Shown here in pieces: positions 33,197-43,056 of a stretch of DNA of 64,000 bases (position 1 is the stretch's first letter; each line of letters opens with the position of its first letter). Source of the DNA: Sphingobacteriaceae bacterium (GTDB lineage Bacteria; Bacteroidota; Bacteroidia; Sphingobacteriales; Sphingobacteriaceae); NCBI GenBank assembly GCA_014380615.1, contig JACMJM010000030.1:34805-98804 (forward strand). Reading direction: 5' to 3'. A model generated the notes under the pieces. That model was not told the DNA's origin, did not search any database, and was given only the letters and a program-made list of their open reading frames with translations. The position numbers and the translations under genes were made by a program.

Positions 33197-34528
33197 ATGT
33201 ATAGATTATCGATTTCAGCTCAGAACGTCCATAAAGTATTGGAAAAGCATATTTTAGCCGATGGCTACGACCTTACTTTCGATATGGAGAAAAGCAAGGG
33301 TGTTTATATGTACGATTCTAAATACAATCGTAACCTGCTCGACTTTTTTACCTGTTTCGCTTCGGTACCTTTGGGATACAATCACCCCAAAATGATTGAA
33401 GACGAAGAATTTAAAAAAAATTTACTTCTGGCTGCTCTCAGCAATCCTTCAAATTCTGATATTTATACACAGCAATACGCAGAGTTCGTTGATACATTTT
33501 CCAGAACCGCTATACCAGATTATCTTCCCCATGCATTCTTTATTGCCGGAGGTGGCCTGGCCATCGAAAACGCGCTAAAAACCGCCATGGACTGGAAGGT
33601 TCAGAAAAATTTCAGAAAAGGATACAAGGAGGAACGTGGATTTAAGGTGATCCATTTCGAAAACGCCTTTCATGGTCGTACCGGTTATACCCTAAGCTTA
33701 ACCAATACCAATCCTGATAAAACAAAATGGTATGCGAAATTCGACTGGCCGCGCATCTCTACACCCGCTATCAACTTCCCCCTGACAGAGGAAAAGCTCC
33801 AGGATCTACTTAAACGTGAGGCTGATTCATTACAGCAAATCAAACAAGCTTTCGCTGATAACAAGGACGACATTTGCGCAATAATTATAGAACCCGTTCA
33901 GGCTGAGGGTGGAGACAATCACGTAAGAAAAGAATTTCTTGAACAGGTTAAAACTCTGGCGGATGAAAATGAATGCTTTTTAATCTATGATGAAGTTCAG
34001 GTTGGCGTAGGCTTATCGGGGAAATTTTGGTGCCACGAACATTTCGGCGAAAGTGCCCGTCCCGATATCATAGCCTTTGGCAAAAAAATGCAAATCTGCG
34101 GTATGCTGGCCGGAAAGAAAGTAGATGAGATTGAGAGTAATGTATTTAATGTTCCTTCCAGACTAAATTCAACTTGGGGCGGCAACCTTACCGATATGGT
34201 TAGAGCTTCAAAAATCCTTCAGATTATAACTGAAGATAACCTGATCGAAAATGCGGCGCAAACCGGCCTTTATCTTCAAAAATGCCTGCTACAACTCGCA
34301 GAGAAATACCCAAAAGTTTCAAACGTTCGCGGATATGGCATGCTTACGGCTTTCGATTTTCCTGATAAAGGAATGCGTGATAAATTCATTACCCAAGGAT
34401 TTGAAAATAATGTAATGTTTATCGGATGCGGCACTTCTTCAATCCGGTTCAGGCCTGCACTTATTATGCGGCCCGATGACGTTGATGCGGGTATAGAGAT
34501 TATGGAGCGTATTCTTCCTTCTCTCTGA
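33197..34528 (+). CDS. lat: L-lysine 6-transaminase
   Basis: 443 residues of the class III PLP aminotransferase fold. N-terminal VHKVLEKHILADGYDLTFD, FFTCFASVPLGYNHP, FIAGGGLAIENALKTAMDW, HFENAFHGRTGYTLSLTNT, EPVQAEGGDNH, IYDEVQVGVGLSGKFWCHEHF and the PLP lysine in IIAFGKKMQ near 296. These are diagnostic for LAT, which moves the epsilon-amino group of lysine to 2-oxoglutarate to give allysine, which cyclises to piperideine-6-carboxylate. The allysine dehydrogenase that often acts next is not adjacent. It ends at the base before the convergent bshB1 gene. Confidence 0.92.
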   Translation: MYRLSISAQNVHKVLEKHILADGYDLTFDMEKSKGVYMYDSKYNRNLLDFFTCFASVPLGYNHPKMIEDEEFKKNLLLAALSNPSNSDIYTQQYAEFVDTFSRTAIPDYLPHAFFIAGGGLAIENALKTAMDWKVQKNFRKGYKEERGFKVIHFENAFHGRTGYTLSLTNTNPDKTKWYAKFDWPRISTPAINFPLTEEKLQDLLKREADSLQQIKQAFADNKDDICAIIIEPVQAEGGDNHVRKEFLEQVKTLADENECFLIYDEVQVGVGLSGKFWCHEHFGESARPDIIAFGKKMQICGMLAGKKVDEIESNVFNVPSRLNSTWGGNLTDMVRASKILQIITEDNLIENAAQTGLYLQKCLLQLAEKYPKVSNVRGYGMLTAFDFPDKGMRDKFITQGFENNVMFIGCGTSSIRFRPALIMRPDDVDAGIEIMERILPSL

Positions 34529-35245
34529 TTATTTCAGCGTAAATATATCGTCTACGCCTAAAAGCTTCTTACTGGTAAAACCTTCGGCAAAGGTGGCTCC
34601 TATCGCCTTGCCAAACTCTCTTGCCCGGGCCTCGACTGATTTAATAAATTCGGGTTTGGAGATATAAGTCTGCTGCTCGTCTAAATCAGGGTTATAGAAC
34701 TGCGTTGTGTAGGCTTTTATTGATAACATTTTTGCTTCCCAAACATCTGTTATATCTACTACAACATCAGGCTTAATGTAAGCATCCTGAATAAACTGAA
34801 GAACAAGTCTCGGCCTCCAGGCCTCTTGTGGTTTCCCGTCCAGGTGCGTAATAATTTTAGACAATCCCGCTAAAAACGCCGCGTCATTTAACAGCAATCC
34901 CGCCTTAGCATGATCCGGGTGCCGATCAAACAAAGCATTAATAAGTATTATTTCTGGTTGATATTGCCTGATCTTGGTGATAACTTTGAGCTGATGCGCT
35001 TCATCATTTACAAAGAAGCCATCACGCATTCCTAAATTCTCACGTACATCTAAACCTAAAATTTTCGCTGCGTTTTTCGCTTCCTCGTCGCGGGTTTGGG
35101 CGGTACCCCGGGTGCCTAATTCGCCACGGGTTAAATCTATAATTCCGGTTTTCCTGCCTAAAGCTTTTTGTTTGAGTAAAGTTCCTGAACAGCTTAATTC
35201 AGCGTCATCGGGATGTGCCGCAAAAGCTAAAATGTCTATCTTCAT
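34529..35245 (-). CDS. bshB1: Bacillithiol biosynthesis deacetylase BshB1
   Basis: 238 residues of the LmbE/PIG-L fold. Zinc motif AHPDDAEL near 10-17, LTRGELGTRGTAQTRDEE and DRHPDHAKAG with the second histidine pair, as in BshB enzymes. It removes the acetyl group from GlcNAc-malate during bacillithiol synthesis, so the organism probably makes bacillithiol as its thiol buffer. bshA and bshC are not in the window. It sits 43 nt after the DUF4294 gene and is convergent with lat, abutting without a spacer. Confidence 0.93.
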   Translation of the reverse strand: MKIDILAFAAHPDDAELSCSGTLLKQKALGRKTGIIDLTRGELGTRGTAQTRDEEAKNAAKILGLDVRENLGMRDGFFVNDEAHQLKVITKIRQYQPEIILINALFDRHPDHAKAGLLLNDAAFLAGLSKIITHLDGKPQEAWRPRLVLQFIQDAYIKPDVVVDITDVWEAKMLSIKAYTTQFYNPDLDEQQTYISKPEFIKSVEARAREFGKAIGATFAEGFTSKKLLGVDDIFTLK

Positions 35246-35288
35246 TAAATACTGGAATTTGAGAGCGTTTTTGTAAAAAAAATCACGA

Positions 35289-35909
35289 CTAGTTGTAAAG
35301 AGATGGATTATTATATCCTGAAGCTTCGATAATCGCTTCTATGTCGCGTTCTTCCTGCGGGTTATATTGGTGTTTAAGATTATGCCCCGCCACGCGAGCT
35401 ACAGACTGATAAAGAAAGGCGGCTACTCCTCCTTTAATTTCGCGTACCAAATCGTAGGTGCTTTTCCCTGTTTCGCGATCTATTAGTTTGATAAGTATTT
35501 CGCCCTGATAAATCGACATATCTTTTATCTCACGGTTAAACATATCTTTTATCTCTTTATCGCAGGCCCTAACCAATTTCCGTTGTTCTTTTTTATTTGA
35601 TGTTAGTGCCAGATCCTGATTAAGTTTAGAATACCTCTTCCGGGCAAACATGGCATAAGGAAGAACTTTAAGAACATTGTATTTTAGGCGGTCGTATTGA
35701 TATCTTGCTTCCGGGCTTCTAAATGTGCGCTGGGCCTGTATGGGAAGATCCGCTAAAGGAATCCATGGAATCCACTTCCCGTCAAAATCCCTGGTAGCGT
35801 AAACCTTTATTGTATCATTCTTGCCTGTTGCCACATCCGCAGTTTTATTCTGGGAGAAAGCAAAAGAGAATAAAAGACTTAAAAAAAAGGTTAAACTAAA
35901 AATTTTCAT
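35289..35909 (-). CDS. DUF4294 exported protein
   Basis: 206 residues with a signal peptide (MKIFSLTFFLSLLFSFAFSQ). The mature part has the DUF4294 pattern: a helical RYQYDRLKYNVLKVLPYAMFARKRYSKLNQDL region and GQILIKLIDRETGKSTYDLVREIKGG (here GEILIKLIDRETG) near 150-178. The function is unknown; the family is confined mostly to Bacteroidota and usually lies near housekeeping genes. A TAATTTTG box lies 15 nt before the ATG. Downstream bshB1 is probably co-transcribed. Confidence 0.82.
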   Translation of the reverse strand: MKIFSLTFFLSLLFSFAFSQNKTADVATGKNDTIKVYATRDFDGKWIPWIPLADLPIQAQRTFRSPEARYQYDRLKYNVLKVLPYAMFARKRYSKLNQDLALTSNKKEQRKLVRACDKEIKDMFNREIKDMSIYQGEILIKLIDRETGKSTYDLVREIKGGVAAFLYQSVARVAGHNLKHQYNPQEERDIEAIIEASGYNNPSLYN

Positions 35910-35924
35910 ACATTAGGAAGTACA

Positions 35925-35932
35925 CAAAATTA
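35925..35932 (-). promoter_or_regulatory. -7 box (TAATTTTG) of the DUF4294-bshB1 unit
   Basis: Minus-strand box ending 15 nt before the DUF4294 ATG, in a 119-nt divergent gap shared with the rel gene. Confidence 0.5.
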
Positions 35933-36028
35933 CACCTTATTTCGTTTAGTATTAATATCTAATATACGAAATTGTAACCCAATAAGTATTTAGACGACAA
36001 AATTTGACTGAATGTTTCAGATTTCGAT

Positions 36029-38260
36029 ATGAATGAGTTAGTAATAGATCTGGAAGCGGAGAAAGCGGAAATATTAAAAAGATACCGTGCCTTGCTTAAA
36101 GCCTGCAAATCTACTTTGCAAAGGGGCGACAAGCGTTTAATAAGGCAGGCCTTCGATATGGCTCTCGACAGCCATAAAGACATGCGCCGTAAATCGGGCG
36201 AGCCTTATATTTATCATCCAATCGCGGTAGCACAAATTGCCGCGGAAGAAATTGGCTTGGGAACCACCTCGATTGTATGTGCCCTACTTCACGACGTTGT
36301 TGAAGATACTGCTATAACTCTGGAAGATATTGAAAGGGAATTTGGAAAAAAGGTCGCTAAAATAATCGACGGGTTAACCAAAATATCGGGGGTTTTTGAT
36401 ACCAACAGTTCTCTGCAGGCAGAGAATTTCAGAAAAATGCTTCTTACCCTGGCTGATGATGTTAGGGTTATTCTCATAAAGCTTGCCGACCGCTTGCATA
36501 ACATGCGAACCATGGACTTTATGCCAAGGGACAAGCAGCTTAAAATTTCATCAGAAACGATTTATCTCTACGCCCCTCTAGCTCACAGACTGGGCCTTTA
36601 TGCGATGAAATCTGAGTTAGAAGATCTTTCCATGAAATACATGGAATCTGAAACTTACAAATTCATCGCCAAAAAACTTAATGAGAAAAAAGCGGAGCGT
36701 GAGCAATATGTTAAAGCTTTCGTAGAGCCGATAAAAGAAATTCTTGAGGAGCAGGATTTACAGTCTGAGGTTTACGGAAGGCCCAAATCGATTCATTCTA
36801 TCTGGAGTAAGATGCGAAAAAAGGGTGTACCTTTTGAAGAGGTATATGATCTTTTCGCCATCAGAATCATTTTAGACAGTAAGCCCGAAACGGAGAAAGC
36901 AGACTGCTGGAAAGCCTATTCAATAGTAACAGATTTGTACAGGCCTAACCCCGACAGGTTGCGCGACTGGATTTCATCTCCCCGGGCAAATGGTTACGAA
37001 TCGCTGCACACTACTGTAATGGGACCTAAAGGACAATGGGTAGAGGTACAAATCCGTACTTTACGCATGAATGAAATTGCCGAGAAGGGTTTTGCTGCGC
37101 ATTGGAAATACAAAGAATCTTCATCAGATAGCGGTTTGGACCAATGGATCCAGAAAGTGCGTGAACTTCTGAGCAATCCCGAATCAAATGCCCTGGACTT
37201 TCTTGATGATTTCAAGATGAATCTCTTTTCGGATGAAATATTCATATTCACGCCGAAAGGAGCACTAAAACAGTTACCTACAGAAGCCACGGCCCTCGAT
37301 TTCGCGTTTGAGATTCATACCGATATAGGAGTGAAATGTATTGGCGCAAAAGTTAATCATAAGCTTGTTCCGCTTTCATACAATCTTCAAAACGGCGATC
37401 AGGTTGAGATCATTACCTCAAGTAAACAATCGCCTAAAGAAGATTGGCTAAATTTTGTGGTAACCGCAAAAGCGAAATCAAAAATCAAATCGAGCCTGAA
37501 GGAAGAAAAACGCCGGATTGCCGAAGAGGGAAAAGAGATTTTGGAGAGAAAATTGAAATCTCTCAAAATTACTTACAATACAGATAACATCAATAAAATC
37601 ACTTACTTCTTTAAATATCCTTCTCCGCTCGACTTATTTTACAATGTAGCTACCGGAGCAATCGACCTTAAAGACCTGAAACAGTTCCAAAGTTCAGAAA
37701 AAGTAATCGAACAGCGTTCTCCTGAAAAGATCGAGGCTCATCAGATCGAAGGAATTATCAATAAGGTAAAATCTAAAGATAGTAACACCTTATTGATAGG
37801 CGAAGACATGCAAAAGATAGATTATAAATTATCTACCTGCTGTAATCCTATTCCAGGAGATGATGTTTTTGGCTTTATTACTATTAACGACGGAATAAAA
37901 ATACATCGCACAACCTGCCCTAACGCCGCCAAACTAATGTCGAATTATAGTTACCGAATTGTAAAAGCGAAATGGACATCACAAAAAGAGCTGGCTTTTT
38001 TAACAGGCTTGCGAATTACGGGTATTGATGATGTTGGTTTAATCAATAAACTCACCACGGTAATTTCTTACGATTTTAAGGTGAATATGCGATCGATAAC
38101 AGTGGATAGCAACGAAGGGATTTTTGAAGGGTCGATAATGGTTTATGTAAATGATACCCAACATCTCGACAATCTTATCAAGAAGCTTAAACAGGTGAAA
38201 GGAGTAACATCTGTAACCCGTTTCGATTCCGAACAGCAAAATATCGACCTCGCTTCGTAA
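36029..38260 (+). CDS. rel: Bifunctional (p)ppGpp synthetase/hydrolase (Rel/SpoT family)
   Basis: 743 residues. HD hydrolase domain with LLHDVVEDT (His88, Asp89, Glu92, Asp93) and RSD synthetase domain with [19 protein letters not shown] near 315-330; TGS domain begins about 400 (EIFIFTPKG), then a Cys-containing zinc-finger-like stretch ([15 protein letters not shown]) and a C-terminal ACT domain (about 665-740). Both catalytic motifs look intact, so it should both make and break (p)ppGpp in the stringent response. It is the only long RSH protein in the window. Fur follows from its own promoter 55 nt later. Confidence 0.95.
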   Translation: MNELVIDLEAEKAEILKRYRALLKACKSTLQRGDKRLIRQAFDMALDSHKDMRRKSGEPYIYHPIAVAQIAAEEIGLGTTSIVCALLHDVVEDTAITLEDIEREFGKKVAKIIDGLTKISGVFDTNSSLQAENFRKMLLTLADDVRVILIKLADRLHNMRTMDFMPRDKQLKISSETIYLYAPLAHRLGLYAMKSELEDLSMKYMESETYKFIAKKLNEKKAEREQYVKAFVEPIKEILEEQDLQSEVYGRPKSIHSIWSKMRKKGVPFEEVYDLFAIRIILDSKPETEKADCWKAYSIVTDLYRPNPDRLRDWISSPRANGYESLHTTVMGPKGQWVEVQIRTLRMNEIAEKGFAAHWKYKESSSDSGLDQWIQKVRELLSNPESNALDFLDDFKMNLFSDEIFIFTPKGALKQLPTEATALDFAFEIHTDIGVKCIGAKVNHKLVPLSYNLQNGDQVEIITSSKQSPKEDWLNFVVTAKAKSKIKSSLKEEKRRIAEEGKEILERKLKSLKITYNTDNINKITYFFKYPSPLDLFYNVATGAIDLKDLKQFQSSEKVIEQRSPEKIEAHQIEGIINKVKSKDSNTLLIGEDMQKIDYKLSTCCNPIPGDDVFGFITINDGIKIHRTTCPNAAKLMSNYSYRIVKAKWTSQKELAFLTGLRITGIDDVGLINKLTTVISYDFKVNMRSITVDSNEGIFEGSIMVYVNDTQHLDNLIKKLKQVKGVTSVTRFDSEQQNIDLAS

Positions 38261-38289
38261 AACTTTTGAGGATTTCTTATTTTTTTGGA

Positions 38290-38297
38290 TAAATTTG
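38290..38297 (+). promoter_or_regulatory. -7 box (TAAATTTG) of fur
   Basis: A TTG at 38265-38267 lies 22 nt upstream, giving a -33/-7 promoter. The box overlaps an in-frame TTG at 38295, which argues that translation starts at ATG 38316. Confidence 0.6.
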
Positions 38298-38315
38298 AGC
38301 GCTGTTAAGCAAACT

Positions 38316-38789
38316 ATGCCCGTAGAAGAAACCATAGCACTTGTTAAAAAAATTTTTGAGGCTTACCTCGAAAATAAAAGCTTAAGAAAAACGCCCGAAC
38401 GTTTTGCTATACTGGAAGAAATATATTCGCGTAACGACCATTTTGATGTAGAATCGCTATACATTCACATGAAAAATAAAAAGTATCGCGTAAGCCGTGC
38501 TACTGTTTACAACACATTAGAATTGTTAGTTTCATGCGATTTGGTTACCAAACATCAGTTCGGTAAGAATATGGCGCAGTTCGAAAAATCGTATGGCTAC
38601 AAACAGCATGATCATATTATCTGCATCGACTGCGGCAAAGTTGTTGAATTTTGCGACCCCAGAATTGGCCAGATTCAAAGCATGATGGGCGATTTGCTAA
38701 AGTTTGAAATAAAACACCACTCGTTAAATCTTTATGGCAATTGTTCAAGATTAAAAGAAGGACATTGCGAATCTTATTCCAAAAATTGA
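38316..38789 (+). CDS. fur: Fur-family metal-dependent transcriptional repressor
   Basis: 157 residues from ATG 38316; an upstream TTG in frame is rejected because it lies in the promoter box. Winged helix in 20-75 ([46 protein letters not shown]), and dimerisation domain with [17 protein letters not shown]. Zinc-site cysteines are C103, C106, C143 and C151, and His-rich KQHDHII at 97-102 supplies regulatory ligands. It is a Fur/PerR/Zur-type regulator; the exact metal cannot be told. It is followed by a toxin-antitoxin pair, and purA, its common neighbour in Bacteroidota, comes after that. Confidence 0.9.
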   Translation: MPVEETIALVKKIFEAYLENKSLRKTPERFAILEEIYSRNDHFDVESLYIHMKNKKYRVSRATVYNTLELLVSCDLVTKHQFGKNMAQFEKSYGYKQHDHIICIDCGKVVEFCDPRIGQIQSMMGDLLKFEIKHHSLNLYGNCSRLKEGHCESYSKN

Positions 38790-39094
38790 TGGAACAAAAT
38801 CAACATAAGCCAAATCTTAGTAATCAGGCCTTTTGGGATGTTGATATGAATAAAATTGATTATAAAAAAAACGCTCGATTTGTTATTGAGAAGGTTCTGG
38901 AAAGAGGGACACATCAAGACTTTCTAAATTTAATGCAATTTTACGGTAGTGATCAAGTTAAAGAACTTGCGAAACAAGCTAATTGGCTATCTGATCTTAG
39001 CATCAATTTTTGCTGTAAATTATTTAATATCAGACCACAAGACTTTAAATGTTACGAGAAGAAACAGTTGAACCGGGAACACTGGAACTTCTAA
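38789..39094 (+). CDS. AbiE-type antitoxin-like protein (DUF6922 type)
   Basis: 101 residues from ATG 38789, which shares one base with the fur stop (TGATG). An upstream ATG in frame (38741) lies inside fur and is unlikely. The sequence NQAFWDVDMNKIDYKKNARFVIEKVLERGTHQDFLNLMQFYG is typical of the DUF6922 antitoxin-like proteins that precede AbiEii-type nucleotidyltransferases in Bacteroidota. It overlaps the toxin gene by 46 nt, so the two are translated together. It probably neutralises the toxin and may repress its own operon. No helix-turn-helix motif is obvious. Confidence 0.75.
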   Translation: MEQNQHKPNLSNQAFWDVDMNKIDYKKNARFVIEKVLERGTHQDFLNLMQFYGSDQVKELAKQANWLSDLSINFCCKLFNIRPQDFKCYEKKQLNREHWNF

Positions 39095-39663
39095 AAAAAA
39101 TAATCTCTATACCTGAATTATCCGAATTCAGACTGGTTGGTGGTACCGCTTTATCTCTTCTGCTTGGTCATCGTAAATCTATTGATTTAGACCTTTTCAC
39201 TGATAAACAATACATAAAAGAAATTCTTGAAGATCATTTTTTCCCGGTATCCGTTCGGGAAAGTCCCAGCAAGAATATAATGCAATGTAATATACAGCAA
39301 GTTAAAGTAGATTTCGTGTCTGTTCGCGATCCATTCATTCATCCTATAGAATATATTGATCACATTCCGTTGGCGCACATTGAAGATATCTGCGCATTAA
39401 AACTTAATGCCATAAAAGGCAGAGGTTCAAAAAAAGATTTTTGGGATGTTGCAAAACTACTCCAAATCTATAGTCTGGAAAATCTTTTAAAATTTTATCT
39501 AAAAAGATACCCTTATGATGATACATTTGCAGTAATTCGTTCTCTGATTTATTTTGAGGACGCTGAGGATGAGGCAGACCCGATGCACATAGAAAAAACA
39601 ACCTGGCAACAGGTAAAACAAATAATAGAAAAAGCTTTTAAAGAAAACTATAACCAAAATTAA
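39049..39663 (+). CDS. AbiEii/AbiGii-type nucleotidyltransferase toxin
   Basis: 204 residues. The nucleotidyltransferase signature is FRLVGGTALSLLLGHRKSIDLDLF near 28-50, with GGT and the DxD pair (D46, D48) and a further conserved segment VKVDFVSVRD; HIEDICALKLNAIKGRGSKKDFWD near 124-147 is the C-terminal family motif. Such toxins transfer nucleotides to tRNA or other targets and are controlled by a partner antitoxin. The gene overlaps its antitoxin gene by 46 nt and ends immediately before purA (TAA followed directly by ATG). Whether it is active is not known. Confidence 0.85.
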   Translation: MLREETVEPGTLELLKKIISIPELSEFRLVGGTALSLLLGHRKSIDLDLFTDKQYIKEILEDHFFPVSVRESPSKNIMQCNIQQVKVDFVSVRDPFIHPIEYIDHIPLAHIEDICALKLNAIKGRGSKKDFWDVAKLLQIYSLENLLKFYLKRYPYDDTFAVIRSLIYFEDAEDEADPMHIEKTTWQQVKQIIEKAFKENYNQN

Positions 39664-40938
39664 ATGGCTGTTGACGTACTCTTAGGCCTCCAGTGGGGCG
39701 ATGAAGGAAAAGGAAAGATTGTAGATGTTCTAAGTCCGAAATATGATTTAATTGCCCGGTTTCAGGGCGGTCCGAATGCCGGACACACATTAGAGTTTGA
39801 TAATCAGAAATATGTATTAAATACTATTCCTTCCGGAATTTTCAATGAAAAAACCATGAACCTGATAGGTAATGGTGTAGTAATTGATCCTATAATTCTT
39901 AAACGGGAACTTGATAACCTAAAAAAGAGCGGATTTGACCCCGTTGCCGCCAACAAATTAGTTATAGCGCGTAAAGCCCATCTTATTCTTCCCACTCACC
40001 AACTGCTCGACGCTGCGTCGGAAAGTAAAATGGGTGAAGGAAAAATCGGGTCTACTTTGAAGGGAATTGGCCCGACCTATATGGATAAAACCGGCCGCAA
40101 CGGAATAAGAGTTGGCGATACGATGCTTCCTGATTTTAAAGAGAAGTACGACAAGCTGGTAAATAAACATAAATCTATTCTTTCTCATTACGGAGATGTA
40201 CCTGATTTTTCTGAAAAAGAAGCTGCGTTTTTTGATGCGATAGAATACTTAAAAGCGATTCCACAGGTGGATAGCGAACACTTCGTAAATCAATACCTGC
40301 GTGAAGGAAAAAGTGTTTTAGCTGAAGGGGCTCAGGGCGCGATGCTTGACGTTGATTTCGGATCATATCCCTTCGTTACTTCATCAAATACTACAGCTGC
40401 GGGCGCATGTACCGGTTTAGGTATAGCTCCGTCAAAAATCGGTTCGGTGATCGGGATTTTTAAAGCGTATTGCACTCGTGTAGGAGGCGGCCCTTTCCCT
40501 ACCGAATTGCATGATGAAACAGGTGAAGAGCTTCGCAAAACAGGGCATGAATTTGGCGCTACAACCGGTCGACCACGTCGTTGCGGATGGATTGATTTGC
40601 CGGCATTAAAATATGCTATTATGCTTAATGGCGTAACGGAGCTGGTAATGACAAAAGCCGATGTATTGAGCGGTTTTGATAAAATATATGCTTGCACACA
40701 CTACGAATACAATGGCGAAACCATTGATTATATGCCGTACGACATCTGTTCTATTGAACCCAAACCAATATTTAAAGAGATTGAAGGCTGGAACGAAGAC
40801 CTTACCGGCATTAAAACCATTCCGGAAATACCGGCCAGATTAATGGCGTATGTAAAATACTTGGAGAGTGAAGTTGGTGTACCTGTTAAATATCTTTCGG
40901 TTGGGCCAGATCGCGTTCAAACTTTGATTTTGAACTAA
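39664..40938 (+). CDS. purA: Adenylosuccinate synthase
   Basis: 424 residues, full length. QWGDEGKGKIVD is the GTP-binding P-loop with catalytic Asp and Lys; NAGHT and GRPRRCGWID (IMP and aspartate binding) are present. It makes adenylosuccinate from IMP, GTP and aspartate. The ATG directly follows the toxin stop codon. In related Bacteroidota fur and purA are neighbours, so here the toxin-antitoxin pair appears inserted between them and may share the transcript. Confidence 0.97.
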   Translation: MAVDVLLGLQWGDEGKGKIVDVLSPKYDLIARFQGGPNAGHTLEFDNQKYVLNTIPSGIFNEKTMNLIGNGVVIDPIILKRELDNLKKSGFDPVAANKLVIARKAHLILPTHQLLDAASESKMGEGKIGSTLKGIGPTYMDKTGRNGIRVGDTMLPDFKEKYDKLVNKHKSILSHYGDVPDFSEKEAAFFDAIEYLKAIPQVDSEHFVNQYLREGKSVLAEGAQGAMLDVDFGSYPFVTSSNTTAAGACTGLGIAPSKIGSVIGIFKAYCTRVGGGPFPTELHDETGEELRKTGHEFGATTGRPRRCGWIDLPALKYAIMLNGVTELVMTKADVLSGFDKIYACTHYEYNGETIDYMPYDICSIEPKPIFKEIEGWNEDLTGIKTIPEIPARLMAYVKYLESEVGVPVKYLSVGPDRVQTLILN

Positions 40939-40954
40939 ACGCTTTAACTCCGGC

Positions 40955-42220
40955 ATGGAAACTCATATTCCGGATGATATTGATCTCTTTCGTAAAAAAG
41001 CATTACAATGGGCTGCCTCGTTTGAGACAGCCTGTTATTTTGATTCCAATAGTTACACAGATCCCTACTCTGCTTTTGACGTATTGATCGCTGCCGGGGC
41101 GACCGAAGAACTTAAAGAAAACTATGGCTCGGCTTTTCGAAGCTTGACAAAGTTTGTTGAAAATAACACAGGCTGGGTGATCGGCTTTATGAGTTACGAT
41201 CTTAAAAATGAGACGGAAGTCCTAAGTTCATCGAACCCTGACTATCTTGATTTTCCTGACCTTTACTTTTTTAAGCCCAAACATTTAATCAGGATTAAAG
41301 ATGGCAGAGCAGATATCCTGTCGGATACACCGAATGACATTCTAAAAGAAATAGACGATACTGTATTAAACAACCGCTCTTTTAGATTTGAAGGTGAAAT
41401 TAAAAGCAGGTTTTCACCTGAAGAATATAAAAACACCATCCGAAAGTTAAAAGGCCATATCCACCGCGGAGATATTTATGAGGCCAATTTATGCCAGGAA
41501 TTTTATTCAGAAAACCACACCCTAGATCCGCTATCAGCCTTCGAGGCACTAAACAAGGTATCGCCAACTCCATTCGCTACCTTTTTTAAATATCAGCGGC
41601 AATATATCATCTGTGCAACCCCCGAACGTTTCTTGAGCAAACGAGACACTAAAGTAATCTCGCAGCCTATAAAGGGAACAGTTAAGAGAAGCAGCGATAA
41701 GCAAGAAGATGAAAAACTAAAAACAGGCTTAAGAGATAATCTAAAAGAACAATCGGAGAATGTAATGATTGTTGACCTGGTTCGAAATGACTTGACAAAA
41801 TGCGCCATTCCGGGAACTGTGAAAGTGGAAGAACTTTTCGGAATTTATTCTTTTGAACAGGTTCATCAAATGATTTCCACCGTAGTTTGCCAGGCAAACC
41901 CCTTATTAGATAATGCCGAAATCATAAAATCAGTTTTTCCGATGGGATCTATGACAGGAGCCCCCAAAATATCGGCCATGGAGCTTATCGAAAAATATGA
42001 GCGATCTAAAAGAGGAATATTTTCCGGAGCAATAGGATATTTTTCTCCCGATGGCGATTTTGATTTCAATGTAGTAATCAGAACAATACTCTATAACGCC
42101 GTAAACAACTATTTATCTTTCCATGTAGGGAGCGCGATCACTTTCGCATCAGACGAAGATAAGGAGTATGAAGAGTGTTTACTGAAATCGGAAGCAATAC
42201 GGAAAATATTATCTGTTTGA
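40955..42220 (+). CDS. pabB: Aminodeoxychorismate synthase component I
   Basis: 421 residues of the chorismate-utilising fold. Motifs: HIHRGDIYEANLCQEFYSENH, PERFLSKRDTKVISQPIKGT, NVMIVDLVRNDL, SMTGAPKISAMELIEKYE and RGIFSGAIGYFSPDGDFDFNVVIRT. It converts chorismate and ammonia to 4-amino-4-deoxychorismate for folate synthesis; the lyase-like enzyme at 28963 would complete PABA. The glutamine amidotransferase partner PabA is not in the window. The related anthranilate and isochorismate synthases are less likely given the lack of trp neighbours. It lies 16 nt after purA. Confidence 0.88.
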   Translation: METHIPDDIDLFRKKALQWAASFETACYFDSNSYTDPYSAFDVLIAAGATEELKENYGSAFRSLTKFVENNTGWVIGFMSYDLKNETEVLSSSNPDYLDFPDLYFFKPKHLIRIKDGRADILSDTPNDILKEIDDTVLNNRSFRFEGEIKSRFSPEEYKNTIRKLKGHIHRGDIYEANLCQEFYSENHTLDPLSAFEALNKVSPTPFATFFKYQRQYIICATPERFLSKRDTKVISQPIKGTVKRSSDKQEDEKLKTGLRDNLKEQSENVMIVDLVRNDLTKCAIPGTVKVEELFGIYSFEQVHQMISTVVCQANPLLDNAEIIKSVFPMGSMTGAPKISAMELIEKYERSKRGIFSGAIGYFSPDGDFDFNVVIRTILYNAVNNYLSFHVGSAITFASDEDKEYEECLLKSEAIRKILSV

Positions 42221-42230
42221 TTTAAAAATT

Positions 42231-42262
42231 AAAAAGCTCCGGCGGTTACCGAAGCTTTTTTT
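42231..42262. terminator. Bidirectional terminator between pabB and the M48 peptidase gene
   Basis: AAAAAGCTCCGG / CGGTTA / CCGAAGCTTTTT with one mismatch; A and T runs on both sides serve both convergent transcripts. Confidence 0.88.
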
Positions 42263-42267
42263 AAAGA

Positions 42268-43056
42268 TTAACGTTTGTAATATTTTCGCGCTTCAGGCAA
42301 ATTCTTTTGTATTTGAGCAATCCGTGTTTCATCACTTGGGTGTGTACTTAAGAACTCTGGAGGTGTACCATTGCTCTCCTTAGCAGAAGCCATTCTTCTC
42401 CAAAATATTAACGCGTCATCCGGGCTGTATCCGGCCATAGCCATAAATACTAAACCTAACCTGTCGGCCTCAGTTTCTTGCGCCCTTCCGTACTTTAATA
42501 AGGCTAGCTGTCCGCCGATACCGTAAAGTTGACCGATTGCCTGCGACCCGCCTGTTGCCGCACCTACAACACCGCCGATTGCCTGTGCGCCCATCATTTG
42601 CGAGTAACGTTCTTCGGCGTGGCGGGCAATAGCATGTGCAATTTCGTGTGCCATTACTGTTGCTAAACCCGCATCGGTTTGAGCAACAGGAATTAAACCA
42701 GTGTATACTGCTACTTTGCCACCTGGCATTGCCCAAGCATTAATATCACGGCTCTGGATAAGGTTAAACTCCCATTGCATATTATACTTACCGGCATAGC
42801 CGTTTTGATTTAAATAAGTTTGAACAGCATTGGCAATTCTTCCCCCAATGCTTCTTACGCGTTGTAAATCAGATCCGCTTCGTACTACGGTTACTTTGGG
42901 ATCACTTAAAAACTGGCGATAAGCCTGGGCGGCTTCCTGTTGTATCGCATCTGAATTTGCCAGGCTCAACTGACGCCGCCCTGTTAAAGGAACGGTTGAG
43001 CATGCAGCCATTACCGTTATCAACGTAATGGTGCTTAATATTTTTAAACTTTTCAT
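42268..43056 (-). CDS. M48-family zinc metallopeptidase lipoprotein
   Basis: 262 residues. Lipoprotein signal ending VMAAC (Cys19). Zinc motif HEIAH at 137-141 with Glu138 catalytic, and ETEADRLGLVFMAMAGY supplying the third ligand, followed by FLSTHPSDETRI, all typical of the BepA/LoiP-like M48 family. These act in the periplasm on outer-membrane or envelope proteins. It has no adjacent partner but precedes a bidirectional terminator. A perfect 12-bp palindrome (GTGTTTAAACAC) lies 12 nt upstream of the ATG. Confidence 0.93.
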   Translation of the reverse strand: MKSLKILSTITLITVMAACSTVPLTGRRQLSLANSDAIQQEAAQAYRQFLSDPKVTVVRSGSDLQRVRSIGGRIANAVQTYLNQNGYAGKYNMQWEFNLIQSRDINAWAMPGGKVAVYTGLIPVAQTDAGLATVMAHEIAHAIARHAEERYSQMMGAQAIGGVVGAATGGSQAIGQLYGIGGQLALLKYGRAQETEADRLGLVFMAMAGYSPDDALIFWRRMASAKESNGTPPEFLSTHPSDETRIAQIQKNLPEARKYYKR

